A DNA stretch of 35,162 nt from CAYVBE01 sp964448935 (GTDB lineage Bacteria > Planctomycetota > Brocadiia > SM23-32). This document shows, piece by piece, positions 1-7,832 of this stretch (positions within the stretch are counted from its first letter, which is position 1; each line of letters begins with the position of its first letter). Made by a program: the position numbers and the translations under genes. The notes beneath the pieces are model-generated. The model had not been told where the DNA came from and made no database searches. It saw only the letters and a list, made by a program, of their open reading frames with translations. The stretch lies in NCBI GenBank assembly GCA_964448935.1, contig CAYVBE010000018.1, positions 1-35,162 of the forward strand. The letters run 5' to 3'.

Positions 1-2468
1 GGCGTCCGGACGGCCATCACGCCCGCCTCGCCGTCAATGAGCAGCTCGCCCGTCTCGCTCTCGAACCGGCCCGCCTCCGGGTCGGTGCGGTTGCCGGCCA
101 GCCAGCCGCGCGTGCGCATAGCCTCCATGAGCTTGGGGCCGGCGCCGTCGTCGTAGGGCGCGGCGGAGAGTACGTCGCCGCCCCGCCAGCCGCTCGCGTC
201 GCCGAGGGGCAGGATCAGGTCGGCCGGGACGCGGCCGGGGCGGTCGCCCACGAACGTGCCCACGCCGGTGATCAGCGCCAGTTGCTGCCACGGCGGCGTT
301 ATGTCGTGGTAGGTCTCCAGCGATTCCAGCAATTGGTCGCGCGTGGCGGCAACGGCCACGGTGTGCGGCGCGGGCCGCATGTCACCGCGCAGGTGCAGGC
401 AGAGGGCGGCGCGGTCGCTTGCCTGGTTCAGCGCGTCGGAGGACAGATTGAAATACGCCGCGCGGACCGGTCCCGCGACGGCCTCCCGGCTGTGGCTGTA
501 GCTGAAGCGCCAGATGGTGTCCCAGCCCTGCAGCGCGGCCAGGGCACCCGTCAACAGGCCCCCGGCGGCGCGGTGCTTGCTCGGGAAGGCGTAGTTGTAT
601 TCGCTGACGGTCAACGGCTGGTCCAGCGGATTGCTGAAGCAGTCATCGAGGCCGCCCACTCTACCGGTCCTCACCGGATTGGTGTTCCCGCAGCGGGCGG
701 GCAGGCGCCAGCGGCGCTCGATGAAGTGCGGATGGTCCACGTAGAAATGCTCGTCGGCGTAGTCAAACTCTCGCCGCAATGCCTGCATCGGCAGCGGGTA
801 GGTCCAGCCGTTCATGTTGGTCAGCAGCGCCCGGCAGCCGAGTTCCTCGCGCAGGAAGCGCTTCATGTGGAGGAAGAAGTCGAGTTCCGTGTGGGCGAGG
901 AACATCGCGAAATCGTGCCCGCGCTGTGAGTCTTCCCGGTAACTCGGCGGCAGCGGGACAGTGCCGGCCGTCGGGTCGCCCTCGGGCTCGCTGCCCCAGG
1001 CGTCTCGCAGCCTCTCCCGGCTTCCGTAGCGGTCGGCCAGGTAGCGGTTCCAGGCGCGGCGCCAGTCATCGGCCAGCCGGCCGCTCACCCCGGCGATGAA
1101 GTTCGCCGAATTGCCCTCGTTGACCAGGCTGATCCACCCCAGGGCGGGGTCCTCGGCCCAGGTCACGCCGGTGTAAGGATTGCGGTGCCCGAGCAGCCGG
1201 CGGGTGAACTCCTGCAGGTTCGCCCGCGCGCGGTCGTTGACCAGGACGGCCATCTTGTAGTCGTTCATCTCCATGGCGCCTTCGGCTCCCGGCCAGACCT
1301 CGCGGGCGAAGACGGGGCGGGAGACGAACAGGTCGGTCGTCATGTAGAGGCCGCGCTCCTTCAGTGCGGCGAAGAGGTAGTCGAGTTGATCCAGTTCTTT
1401 CCCCTTCAGGTCGAGCGAGTTGCCGCCGGAGCGGTCCACCAGATCGCGCTCGTAATGATGGAAGCGGACCGTGTTGTAGCCCAGGCGCATCAACCGTTCC
1501 GCCAGCCGGTCGGCCTCCGCGTGCGGCAGGTAATGGGCGCCGAAGCAGAGGTTGACCCCGTAGAAGCGCTGCGGCCGGTCCGGGCGCTCCGCGAAGGCGA
1601 ACGTGCCGTCGTCGCGCGCGATCACCCGCCCGTGCTTGCCCGCCGGCGGGTCGAGCTGGCCCATCCCGGAGAAATCCGGGGCGGAGCCGGGTTCGATGTC
1701 CATCTCCAGGTCGAGGGGTATCCAGTCCTCCCCGGCCTGCAGCGTAACGGGGAGGTCGAATTCCACGTCCATCCCCTCCGGTGTGCTGAGTGAGAACGAG
1801 ATGTCCAGAGATTTGCCCGCGGGCCAGCGCTCCGGGCTGCCCCACGACGGCCCGATGCGCACGACCAGGCTGGGCCCCCACCGGCGGTTGTCCTGCACCA
1901 GCACGCGTTGCGGTGGGTCCACGGCCAGCCGCAGCTCGCGGCCGCCTCGGAGCCGCAGTGCCACGTCCCGCGTCTGCCCGCTGTAGAGCCCGGTCTCGTT
2001 GAAATCGGTTGGTATTTCATGGGCTTCCCCGTCCACCGCAAAGCCCTCTCCCGCGGCCAGGTGCATGGGCAGGTTTAAGGCAACGAAAAGCGCGTTGAGC
2101 TGCAGCGAGGAGCGCGGCGTCAGCCGATAGGCCAGCCGCATGCCACCGGGTACCTCCTGCACGCGGAGTTCCGTGTCTACGACCGCACCGCTCCGCGCGT
2201 TAATCCTGCCCCGCAAGGGCTGATCGGTCTCGCCAGGGGAACCGGGTGAGAACCCGCCGCCCTGCCAGCCTGCCTCATAGAGCCCGGGTTCGATCTCAGC
2301 CACTCTGTGCCCTTTGAGGGATAGTCTGACGCGTCCTGCCGGCGAGACCAACGCCCGCCAGCGCGGCGCCTCGGCCCCCGTCACACTGCAAACGCGGGGG
2401 AAGAACGCTCCGGCGAGAATCGCCCATGCCACCACCATCACGACACGCTGCACGAGACCGTCGGCCAT
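1..2468 (-). CDS. Secreted clan GH-A glycoside hydrolase (C-terminus outside window)
   Basis: At least 822 codons are open from the ATG at 2468 to the window edge. An in-frame ATG two codons upstream (2474) is possible, but the GGAGGA motif is better spaced for 2468. Residues 1-34 look like a signal peptide with a VVMVVAWAILAG core, so the enzyme is probably exported. The middle third has the usual clan GH-A (beta/alpha)8 look: a GYNTVRFHHYE strand, then LVNEGN with the likely acid/base Glu451 after Asn450, and TVSEYN with the likely nucleophile Glu623. The N-terminal 230 residues look like a beta-sandwich accessory domain. The exact GH family (GH5-like, GH42-like or another) cannot be decided by eye. 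It should cleave beta-linked glycans outside the cytoplasm. It reads away from plsY and has its own promoter. The end of the protein lies beyond position 1. Confidence 0.82.
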   Translation of the reverse strand, partial: MADGLVQRVVMVVAWAILAGAFFPRVCSVTGAEAPRWRALVSPAGRVRLSLKGHRVAEIEPGLYEAGWQGGGFSPGSPGETDQPLRGRINARSGAVVDTELRVQEVPGGMRLAYRLTPRSSLQLNALFVALNLPMHLAAGEGFAVDGEAHEIPTDFNETGLYSGQTRDVALRLRGGRELRLAVDPPQRVLVQDNRRWGPSLVVRIGPSWGSPERWPAGKSLDISFSLSTPEGMDVEFDLPVTLQAGEDWIPLDLEMDIEPGSAPDFSGMGQLDPPAGKHGRVIARDDGTFAFAERPDRPQRFYGVNLCFGAHYLPHAEADRLAERLMRLGYNTVRFHHYERDLVDRSGGNSLDLKGKELDQLDYLFAALKERGLYMTTDLFVSRPVFAREVWPGAEGAMEMNDYKMAVLVNDRARANLQEFTRRLLGHRNPYTGVTWAEDPALGWISLVNEGNSANFIAGVSGRLADDWRRAWNRYLADRYGSRERLRDAWGSEPEGDPTAGTVPLPPSYREDSQRGHDFAMFLAHTELDFFLHMKRFLREELGCRALLTNMNGWTYPLPMQALRREFDYADEHFYVDHPHFIERRWRLPARCGNTNPVRTGRVGGLDDCFSNPLDQPLTVSEYNYAFPSKHRAAGGLLTGALAALQGWDTIWRFSYSHSREAVAGPVRAAYFNLSSDALNQASDRAALCLHLRGDMRPAPHTVAVAATRDQLLESLETYHDITPPWQQLALITGVGTFVGDRPGRVPADLILPLGDASGWRGGDVLSAAPYDDGAGPKLMEAMRTRGWLAGNRTDPEAGRFESETGELLIDGEAGVMAVRT

Positions 2469-2516
2469 GGTCATTCCTCCACCTCATTCTTGAGATATGG
2501 CAGTGTCCCGCACATG

Positions 2517-2544
2517 AGCATAAGGCGTTACGCCCCGGTGTCAA
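2517..2544 (-). promoter_or_regulatory. Sigma-70-type promoter for the GH-A gene
   Basis: On the minus strand TTGACA (2544-2539) is followed after 16 nt by TATGCT (2522-2517). This places the start of transcription about 40 nt upstream of the predicted start codon at 2468. The -35 box is a perfect consensus. Confidence 0.55.
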
Positions 2545-2751
2545 ACGTCCAAAACGGGCGGCAGACGCGTGTGACGCGTTGGCCATGGCCCCGTTCTTCC
2601 GGGCTAACGTTGCACCACGTCACCCTCCGACAAGGCAGTAGAAACGTGCGAGCACGGGGGTACATTTGGAGTGCGGCGTCAAGCCGCCGTACGCGTTTAG
2701 CCCGGTCAACCGAAAAGGTTCGTAGGGCACTCCGCCCCTCATATCCGACCC

Positions 2752-2890
2752 GGATGCCTTCGAAGCACCGCTTTCGCCCTGCAAGGGCGGGACATAAGAG
2801 CCCAGGGCAAGCCCAACGGGCGCAGCCCTGGGTCATGAGGCACCACCAACCCATGAGCCCTATAGGGGCGGAACAAAGCTACGCCGCTAC
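2752..2890 (+). repeat. CCCAGGG-type interspersed palindromic repeat, copy A
   Basis: The core at about 2799-2835 reads AGCCCAGGGC, a short spacer, then GCCCTGGGT, an inverted repeat able to form a hairpin. It is flanked by CGCCCTGCAAGGGCG and by CCCATGAGCCCTATAGGGGC. Copy B at 2968-3100 is the same unit in the opposite orientation, and a third related copy lies near 32.95 kb. Sequences of this style are familiar as dispersed elements in planctomycete-like genomes; that statement is from memory. Confidence 0.6.
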
Positions 2891-2967
2891 GCCCCGCCCG
2901 ACCTCCCTGACCGAGCATATCGTGACATGACGGCGTCGGTTGGCCCGTGGCTCGTGGCGAATTGGCT

Positions 2968-3100
2968 TCTGAACGCTATGTCAAGCCCCTGCAGGGCTTT
3001 ATGGGTTTCTACGCCCTGCTCCCAGGGCGGCACCCTGCGGGCTTGCCCCGGGCTGATAGGTGCGGCTCTTACAGAGCCGTGGTGGGCATGCTTCCACGTA
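2968..3100 (-). repeat. CCCAGGG-type interspersed palindromic repeat, copy B (inverted)
   Basis: Read on the minus strand, the core AGCCCGGGGCAAGCCC then GCCCTGGGA aligns with copy A over about 35 bases, followed by an AACCCATAAAGCCC segment matching the flank of copy A. With copy A it forms a large imperfect inverted pair upstream of plsY. Confidence 0.55.
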
Positions 3101-3228
3101 GTTCCTCAGGGGAGTCGACGCTAAACGCGTACAAGCCGCCGCACTCCTTATAACGGCCTGCCCGTGCCTCTCGCCCCGGTTAGCATTACGTCCCGCTGGC
3201 CCGCCGGGGACGTGGTGCGGCAACCGTC

Positions 3229-3257
3229 TTTACACGCGCGTGGGTTTTCTCTATATT
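3229..3257 (+). promoter_or_regulatory. Promoter for plsY
   Basis: TTTACA (3229-3234) and TATATT (3252-3257) are separated by 17 nt. Transcription should start near 3264, about 30 nt before the plsY start codon. Confidence 0.6.
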
Positions 3258-3295
3258 GATATGCGTCGGCTTCCGTCGAGTTCCGGGGACTCACG

Positions 3296-3949
3296 ATGCG
3301 CCTGTGGCTCTACATACTGCCCCTGTTTGCCTACCTTTACGGGGCCGTGCCCTTCTCCTTTATGCTGCCCCGGCTGCTGCGAGGGGTGGACATCCGGGAG
3401 GTGGGCAGCGGCAACGTAGGTGCCACCAACGCCGCACGGGTGCTGGGGTTCAAGTTCTTCCCGCTCATCTTCCTGCTGGACGTCTCCAAGGGCTTCCTGC
3501 CCACGCTGGCTGCCGTGTCGCTGGCCGGGCATCTGTTCCCGGAGACCGCTTTCGCGCCGCATCCCTGGGTGGTCGGCGCCGCGCTGGCGGCCATTCTGGG
3601 GCACGTTTTCCCGGTCTATCTGCGCTTCAAGGGCGGCAAGGCGGTGGCCACCAGCACGGGCGTCTTCCTGGTGCTGGCGCCGTGGTCGCTGCTGATCGCC
3701 GCCGGCGTCTGGGGCGCGGTGTTCCTGTTCACCCACTACGTATCGCTGGCCTCCATCGCCGCCGCCGCCGCGCTGCCGCTGGCGGTCTGGCTCTTGAACA
3801 TGGACCGGTGGCCGGCGCCGATTTACCTCATGGCGCTCACCACCTTCGGCGGCCTGTTCGTAATATGGCTCCACCGCAGCAACATCCGCCGCTTGCTAAG
3901 CGGCGATGAGGACAAGATCGGTGCCGGCGAATCGGACGAGGAGGAATGA
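3296..3949 (+). CDS. plsY: Acyl-phosphate:glycerol-3-phosphate acyltransferase PlsY
   Basis: This 217-residue integral membrane protein makes lysophosphatidate by moving an acyl group from acyl-phosphate to glycerol-3-phosphate, the first acylation of phospholipid synthesis in most bacteria. The family signatures are all present: GSGNVGATNAAR near residue 38, DVSKG near 62, GHVFPVYLRFKGGKAVAT near 102, and HRSNIRRLLSG near 193. Five or so hydrophobic segments match PlsY topology and the length is typical. The start ATG follows a GGGGA motif and a good promoter. The acidic tail (GAGESDEEE) is unremarkable. The partner PlsX is not in the window. Confidence 0.95.
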   Translation: MRLWLYILPLFAYLYGAVPFSFMLPRLLRGVDIREVGSGNVGATNAARVLGFKFFPLIFLLDVSKGFLPTLAAVSLAGHLFPETAFAPHPWVVGAALAAILGHVFPVYLRFKGGKAVATSTGVFLVLAPWSLLIAAGVWGAVFLFTHYVSLASIAAAAALPLAVWLLNMDRWPAPIYLMALTTFGGLFVIWLHRSNIRRLLSGDEDKIGAGESDEEE

Positions 3950-4032
3950 AAGGGCCGCCGACCGCCGCAGGATATTCCGCTGCCGTCCGTTAAATCCCGT
4001 GAACTGAGTATTCTTGAGAACGGGAGGCCGCG

Positions 4033-5208
4033 ATGAAGAAGTTCCTGGTCGTGCTGACGCTTTTGTTCCCCGCCGTCGCCTGGGCCGGCGGCCAGGCAGG
4101 AGGGCGGCTGGAGGAGCACTTCCGGCGGATGGACCGGGACGGCGACGGCCGCCTGACCGCCGGGGAGGTCCGCCGGCCGGAGATCATCGAGCGGGCCGAC
4201 GCCGACGGTGACGGCGCGGTGACGCTCGAAGAGCTGCGCGAGTCCATGGCTTCGCGCATGCGCGAACGCGCCAGGCCGGACGCCCTGCCGCCTACCCACG
4301 CGGACGTCTCCTACGGCCCCCACGAGCGCAACGTGCTGGACCTCTACCCGGCCGATTCGGAGGAGCCGACGCCGCTGCTGATCTACATCCACGGCGGCGG
4401 TTTCGTGGGTGGGGACAAGCGGAGCGTCTCGCCGGGCCTCATCCGCGCCATGCACGCCAACGGCATCTCGGTCGCGGCGATCCACTACCGGTTCATCACC
4501 AGCAATCCCATGCCGGCGCCCTTCCACGACGGCGCGCGGGCGGTGCAGTGGCTGCGCCACAACGCGGAGCGCTACAACCTCGATCCGGAGAAGTTCGCGG
4601 CGACCGGCGGCAGCGCGGGGGCGGGCATCAGCCTGTGGCTGGCCTTCCATGACGACCTGGCGGACCCGAAGGCGAAGGACCCCGTTCTCAGGCAGTCCAC
4701 CCGCCTGACCTGCGCGCAGGTGGGCGGCGCTCAGGTCTCCTACGACCCTCGATTCTGGCGCGAGATCGGCCTGACGCGCGGCCTGGAGCACCGCAGCTTC
4801 CCGCTGATGTACGGCGAGAGGGAGGAAGGCCCGCCCTCGCCGGAACTGATTGCGCTCTTCGAGGAGTGCGCCCCGATCGAGCACGCCACGGCCGACGACC
4901 CGCCGGTGTATCTGGTCTACAACGTCGGCAAGCAGGTCACACCCGATACCCCCATGGGCGCGATAATCCACCACCCGCTGCACGGCCTGACGCTGCAGGA
5001 GAAGCTGGAACCTTTGGGCGTGGAATGCACCGTGGTCTACAGGGACGGCCCGGAGCCGCCGATGTCGCCCATCGAGTTCCTGGTCCGCAACCTGACGGGC
5101 CGCGAGGAGGTCGAGTTGCCCGAGGGGCGCCGCCCTCCTCGCAGACCGGCCCGGGGCGACCGGCCCCGACGGCCACGGCGACGCGATGAGGCGCCCGAGT
5201 CCGACTGA
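4033..5208 (+). CDS. Secreted alpha/beta-hydrolase (esterase) with N-terminal EF-hands
   Basis: The product has 391 residues. Residues 1-18 form a signal peptide (KKFLVVLTLLFPAVAWA). Two EF-hand loops follow at 34-45 (DRDGDGRLTAGE) and 56-67 (DADGDGAVTLEE), both with acidic ligands at positions 1, 3, 5 and 12, so calcium binding is likely. The hydrolase domain starts near 90 and has the oxyanion HGGG at 120-123 and the nucleophile elbow GGSAG with Ser194. A likely catalytic His lies at 313 or 314 (IIHHPLHG), and the Asp is probably in DDPPV. This is the BD-FAE/carboxylesterase-like fold; the substrate is unknown, with acetylated or feruloylated glycans plausible. The last 45 residues are very rich in Arg and Pro and may be a surface-binding tail. 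The start follows GGGAGG. Confidence 0.85.
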   Translation: MKKFLVVLTLLFPAVAWAGGQAGGRLEEHFRRMDRDGDGRLTAGEVRRPEIIERADADGDGAVTLEELRESMASRMRERARPDALPPTHADVSYGPHERNVLDLYPADSEEPTPLLIYIHGGGFVGGDKRSVSPGLIRAMHANGISVAAIHYRFITSNPMPAPFHDGARAVQWLRHNAERYNLDPEKFAATGGSAGAGISLWLAFHDDLADPKAKDPVLRQSTRLTCAQVGGAQVSYDPRFWREIGLTRGLEHRSFPLMYGEREEGPPSPELIALFEECAPIEHATADDPPVYLVYNVGKQVTPDTPMGAIIHHPLHGLTLQEKLEPLGVECTVVYRDGPEPPMSPIEFLVRNLTGREEVELPEGRRPPRRPARGDRPRRPRRRDEAPESD

Positions 5209-5253
5209 CCGGACCTCGCCGTGTGCGTCCGTCTGCGCGGGTCTCTCACCGAA

Positions 5254-5298
5254 ACGGCGGGATTGCCGCGCCCGCAGACGGCGCGGGCTCGCAATGAC
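5254..5298 (+). repeat. 45-bp interspersed palindromic repeat, copy 1
   Basis: The element runs from ACGGCGGGATTGCC to CTCGCAATGAC and can fold, since ATTGC near one end pairs with GCAAT at the other. A copy at 32793-32837 in the opposite orientation agrees at 42 of 45 positions by my count. It lies in the untranslated gap after the esterase gene; the rest of 5209-5373 shows nothing else. Confidence 0.7.
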
Positions 5299-5373
5299 AG
5301 AGGTGGCCCACGGGCCGGCACCCCCTGCAGGGACTCCGACTGACCAGCCCCAGATGCACCGCGCCTGGTTCGC

Positions 5374-5402
5374 TTAACGGCTGCACCTGCGCGTGCTATA
5401 CT
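5374..5402 (+). promoter_or_regulatory. Promoter upstream of the SDR remnant
   Basis: TTAACG (5374-5379), a 17-nt spacer, then TATACT (5397-5402) preceded by TGC (extended -10). The promoter seems intact although the gene it serves is broken. Confidence 0.5.
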
Positions 5403-5453
5403 GTGCTGCTGGTTCCAGGGGTTTCCGTCCGATGTTTGCTTCAGGGGACATTC

Positions 5454-5856
5454 ATGCAGCGCGCACAGGATTCACCTCCTCAGTTCGACCGATCCGTGTT
5501 TCCGTTCGAGACCGCCACCGTGACCGGCGGCACGGGGACCGTGGGCAGCCAGTTCGTCAAGGTGCTGCCGGCGCAGTTTCCGGACGTGCGGCGCGTCAAC
5601 ACCACCTGCCGACCCGACAGCCCCCGCGCTTACCGGATTCCGGAGGCCGACCGCGTAAACGTGGTCAAGGGCAGCATCAATGACCTGGAGGTCCTGGAGG
5701 CCATGGTGGAGGGGGGCGGAGGTCATGTATCACATGACCGCATGTATGTTTAACACGCCGCTGCCCGAGCAGGAAAACCAGCTCGAGCAATACAAGACGG
5801 AGCGAGAGGAATACCGCAAAAAGGTAAGCGCCGTGGCGGCCGAAGGCGGGGGCTGA
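5454..5856 (+). pseudogene. Truncated, frameshifted NAD-dependent epimerase/SDR remnant
   Basis: The ATG at 5454 follows CAGGGGA and opens a Rossmann nucleotide-binding start, TVTGGTGTVGSQFVKVL (TGxxGxxG motif), then VNVVKGSINDLEVLEAMVEG, as in extended short-chain dehydrogenases. In frame, the protein ends at 5753 shortly after a run of six G at 5711-5716. Removing one G restores the family-like reading VEGAEVMYHMTA and carries the frame to a TGA at 5856. Even so restored, the product is only about 134 residues against about 300 for the family, and it lacks the YxxxK catalytic region. The tail is a charged helix (EQENQLEQYKTEREEYRKK) that I do not recognise. It is a decayed gene, unless the G-run is a sequencing error within a genuinely short protein. 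Confidence 0.65.
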
Positions 5857-5899
5857 GGGCCGAAGCACTTTTGGGAAGCGCATAACGGAACGACCGGTT

Positions 5900-6337
5900 A
5901 TGTACGCCGAGGGCAAAAACTGGGCCGAGTATATCCGGAAAAAGCACCATACCGAGGTCCGCCAGCGGCTGGGTGACGTGGATGTCCGGTCCCTGTGGGC
6001 AACGCAGTCGGAGATTGAACTGGTCAAATACCGGCTCGTTCGCGAGGAAGGCTTTCGACGGGACGACCCCATCGTGGTCTATCGCGGGCGGATGGGCAGG
6101 CCATACGTCATTGACGGTCACACGCGGGCGCGAGTCTGCCTCGACGAGGGGCGGGAGACGATATCGGCCGTGGTGTATTCCACGCGCGAGGTGCAGGTGG
6201 ACCTGGAGGTCGAGGCCATGGCCGCCCGCGCCGGCGGCGGCACCGCCCGCCGCGTGAAGGACATGCCTATCACCGACCGGCTGGGCGAGGGGACCGAGGA
6301 GTGGAGACAACGCCGCCGGGAAGTGCTGGATCAGTGA
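5900..6337 (+). CDS. ParB/sulfiredoxin-fold protein of unknown role
   Basis: The product has 145 residues. Residues 55-90 read DDPIVVYRG, then YVIDGHTRARVCLDEG, the typical ParB-N/Srx-fold signature in which GHTR (73-76) forms the nucleotide or phosphate loop. There is no C-terminal helix-turn-helix or dimerisation domain, so it is not a chromosome-partition ParB. Stand-alone proteins of this fold often act as small nucleases, kinases or NTP-binding regulators, and nothing here decides which. The start ATG lacks a strong ribosome binding site, and no other start lies just upstream in frame. It lies between the SDR remnant and mutM. Confidence 0.7.
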   Translation: MYAEGKNWAEYIRKKHHTEVRQRLGDVDVRSLWATQSEIELVKYRLVREEGFRRDDPIVVYRGRMGRPYVIDGHTRARVCLDEGRETISAVVYSTREVQVDLEVEAMAARAGGGTARRVKDMPITDRLGEGTEEWRQRRREVLDQ

Positions 6338-6431
6338 CTGTGCCGGTTTGCCACGGAAGGGGACTCCCGGTAGTTTATACCTAAGGTCCCTGGGGCAGGG
6401 CCTGAATGTGGGGTTCGCAGCGGGGGCGGCC

Positions 6432-7223
6432 ATGCCTGAGTTGCCGGATGTTGCGGCGATGAAACGTTACCTGGACGCCACCTCCCTGCACCAGCACGTC
6501 GCGGACGTCCGGGTGGGGCGTGACTATGTCCTTAAGGGCGTCTCGCCGGGGCGGCTGCGGGAGGCGCTGAGCGGGCGGGCGTTCGAGTCCAGCACGCGGC
6601 ACGGGAAAAACCTGCTGGTCGAGACGGACGGCGAGCCGTGGCTGCGGCTGCACTTCGGCATGACCGGCAACCTGAAGTATTTCAAGCAGCTCGAAGACGA
6701 GCCCGGCCACGTGCGCGTGCGGTTCGACTTCGAGAACGGGTATCACCTGGCCTACGACTGCCAGCGGATGCTCGGCCGCGTCTCGCTGGAGGACGGGCCG
6801 GCGGAGTTCGTGGAGGCCCACGCCCTGGGGCCGGACGCGCTGTCGGTCTGGCGAGACGAGTTCGAGCGGATCATGGCCGGACGGCGCGGCGGGCTGAAGA
6901 GAACCCTGATGAACCAGCACATCATCGCCGGGCTGGGCAACGTTTACGTGGACGAGGTGCTCTTCCAGGCCCGGCTGCACCCGGAGACGACGATAGACCG
7001 GTTGAGCGACGAGGAGTTGAAAGGGCTTTACGAAGCCATCGGGCGGGTTCTGAAGACCTCCATCGAGCGGGGGTCCGACGCGCGGGACCTGCCGTCCGAT
7101 TACCTGATCCACCACCGCGGCGAGGGCGAGGCCTGCCCCCGGTGCTCCGCCGAGATACGCCGCATCAAGACCGGGCAGCGCACCACTTACTTCTGCCCGG
7201 AGTGCCAGCCAGAACGCGAGTGA
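6432..7223 (+). CDS. mutM: Formamidopyrimidine-DNA glycosylase (Fpg/Nei family)
   Basis: This is a bifunctional glycosylase/AP lyase that removes oxidised purines such as 8-oxoguanine from DNA. It starts with MPELPDV, giving the Pro2 nucleophile and Glu3 once Met is removed. Residue 6 is Asp where classic Fpg has Glu, as also occurs in Nei-like members. Lys59 in RHGKNLL is the conserved beta-hairpin lysine. IIAGLGNVYVDE is the helix-two-turn-helix. Cys235, Cys238, Cys255 and Cys258 form the C-terminal zinc finger (CPRC, CPEC). The 263-residue length is typical. The open frame continues upstream, but the conserved MPEL start fixes the ATG at 6432. It heads a same-strand run of repair-related genes. 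Confidence 0.93.
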   Translation: MPELPDVAAMKRYLDATSLHQHVADVRVGRDYVLKGVSPGRLREALSGRAFESSTRHGKNLLVETDGEPWLRLHFGMTGNLKYFKQLEDEPGHVRVRFDFENGYHLAYDCQRMLGRVSLEDGPAEFVEAHALGPDALSVWRDEFERIMAGRRGGLKRTLMNQHIIAGLGNVYVDEVLFQARLHPETTIDRLSDEELKGLYEAIGRVLKTSIERGSDARDLPSDYLIHHRGEGEACPRCSAEIRRIKTGQRTTYFCPECQPERE

Positions 7224-7263
7224 ACGAAGATTCCCAATCAGAAAACAGGGAGACGCAGAGGAG

Positions 7264-7812
7264 ATGGGCAACGAACCGCCGGAAATGGAATCGCCCGTGG
7301 AGGAACTGCCCGAGGAGCAGCCGCTGGACGAACTGCTGAACCGCCTGGAGCGAGAGAACAGCACGATCATGCGGGAGAAGCTGCCCCGGCTGCGGGCGCT
7401 GCTGGACAAGGAGCTGACCGCGCAGCGCACCGAGCACGAGGTGCGCCTGGCCGACCTGGGGCGCCAGCTCACCGCGTTGCGGAACGAGCTGGAGGAGCAT
7501 CTGACCGTGGAGGAACAGGAGGTCTTTCCCCATGTGCGCGATCTGCTACGCGCGGAGGAGGAAGGCACGGAGAAACCCGAAGCACGCGGGGCGGAGATCC
7601 AGGAGCTGCACGAGGAGCACCAGACCGCCCTGCAGGCCATAGACGAGATCCGCCGGCTGGGAGCAGAGTACGACCTGCCCGAGGACGCGGGTGAGGGCCT
7701 GCGGGAGTTCTACGATGAGCTGGCGGACCTCGAGGACCTCCTGGTGCGGCACCTGGAGACAGAGGAGGAAGCTCTGTTCCCCCGCATCGCGGAGATGGAA
7801 CGCGGGGAGTGA
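7264..7812 (+). CDS. RIC/ScdA-like hemerythrin-domain protein
   Basis: The 182-residue, highly charged helical protein carries two halves of a diiron hemerythrin-like bundle: HLTVEEQEVFP near residue 80, HEEHQTA near 118, and HLETEEEALFP near 163. The layout LPRLRALLDKE...HLTVEEQ resembles the C-terminal domain of RIC/ScdA/YtfE, which repairs iron-sulfur clusters after nitric oxide or oxidative damage. One difference stands out. Where RIC proteins usually have His before the xxREELPRL stretch, this one reads RENSTIMREKLPRL, so an expected iron ligand may be missing. The N-terminal ScdA domain is also absent. It lies 40 nt after mutM and touches the uracil-DNA glycosylase frame, so they are probably co-transcribed. 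Confidence 0.75.
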   Translation: MGNEPPEMESPVEELPEEQPLDELLNRLERENSTIMREKLPRLRALLDKELTAQRTEHEVRLADLGRQLTALRNELEEHLTVEEQEVFPHVRDLLRAEEEGTEKPEARGAEIQELHEEHQTALQAIDEIRRLGAEYDLPEDAGEGLREFYDELADLEDLLVRHLETEEEALFPRIAEMERGE

Positions 7813-7832
7813 CACTTCGGGGGGATCGGGGC

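Larger units (their letters stand above)
2545..3228. other. Gene-free interval with dispersed repeats
   Basis: No open frame here has a ribosome binding site or recognisable protein features. The short open frames on both strands overlap palindromic repeat units and have no coding character. The interval separates two divergent promoters and holds two repeat copies, listed separately. Confidence 0.6.

Noticed and set aside
2490..2930. Open frames on both strands upstream of plsY
   Set aside because: They overlap dispersed palindromic repeats, lack ribosome binding sites and give low-complexity translations.
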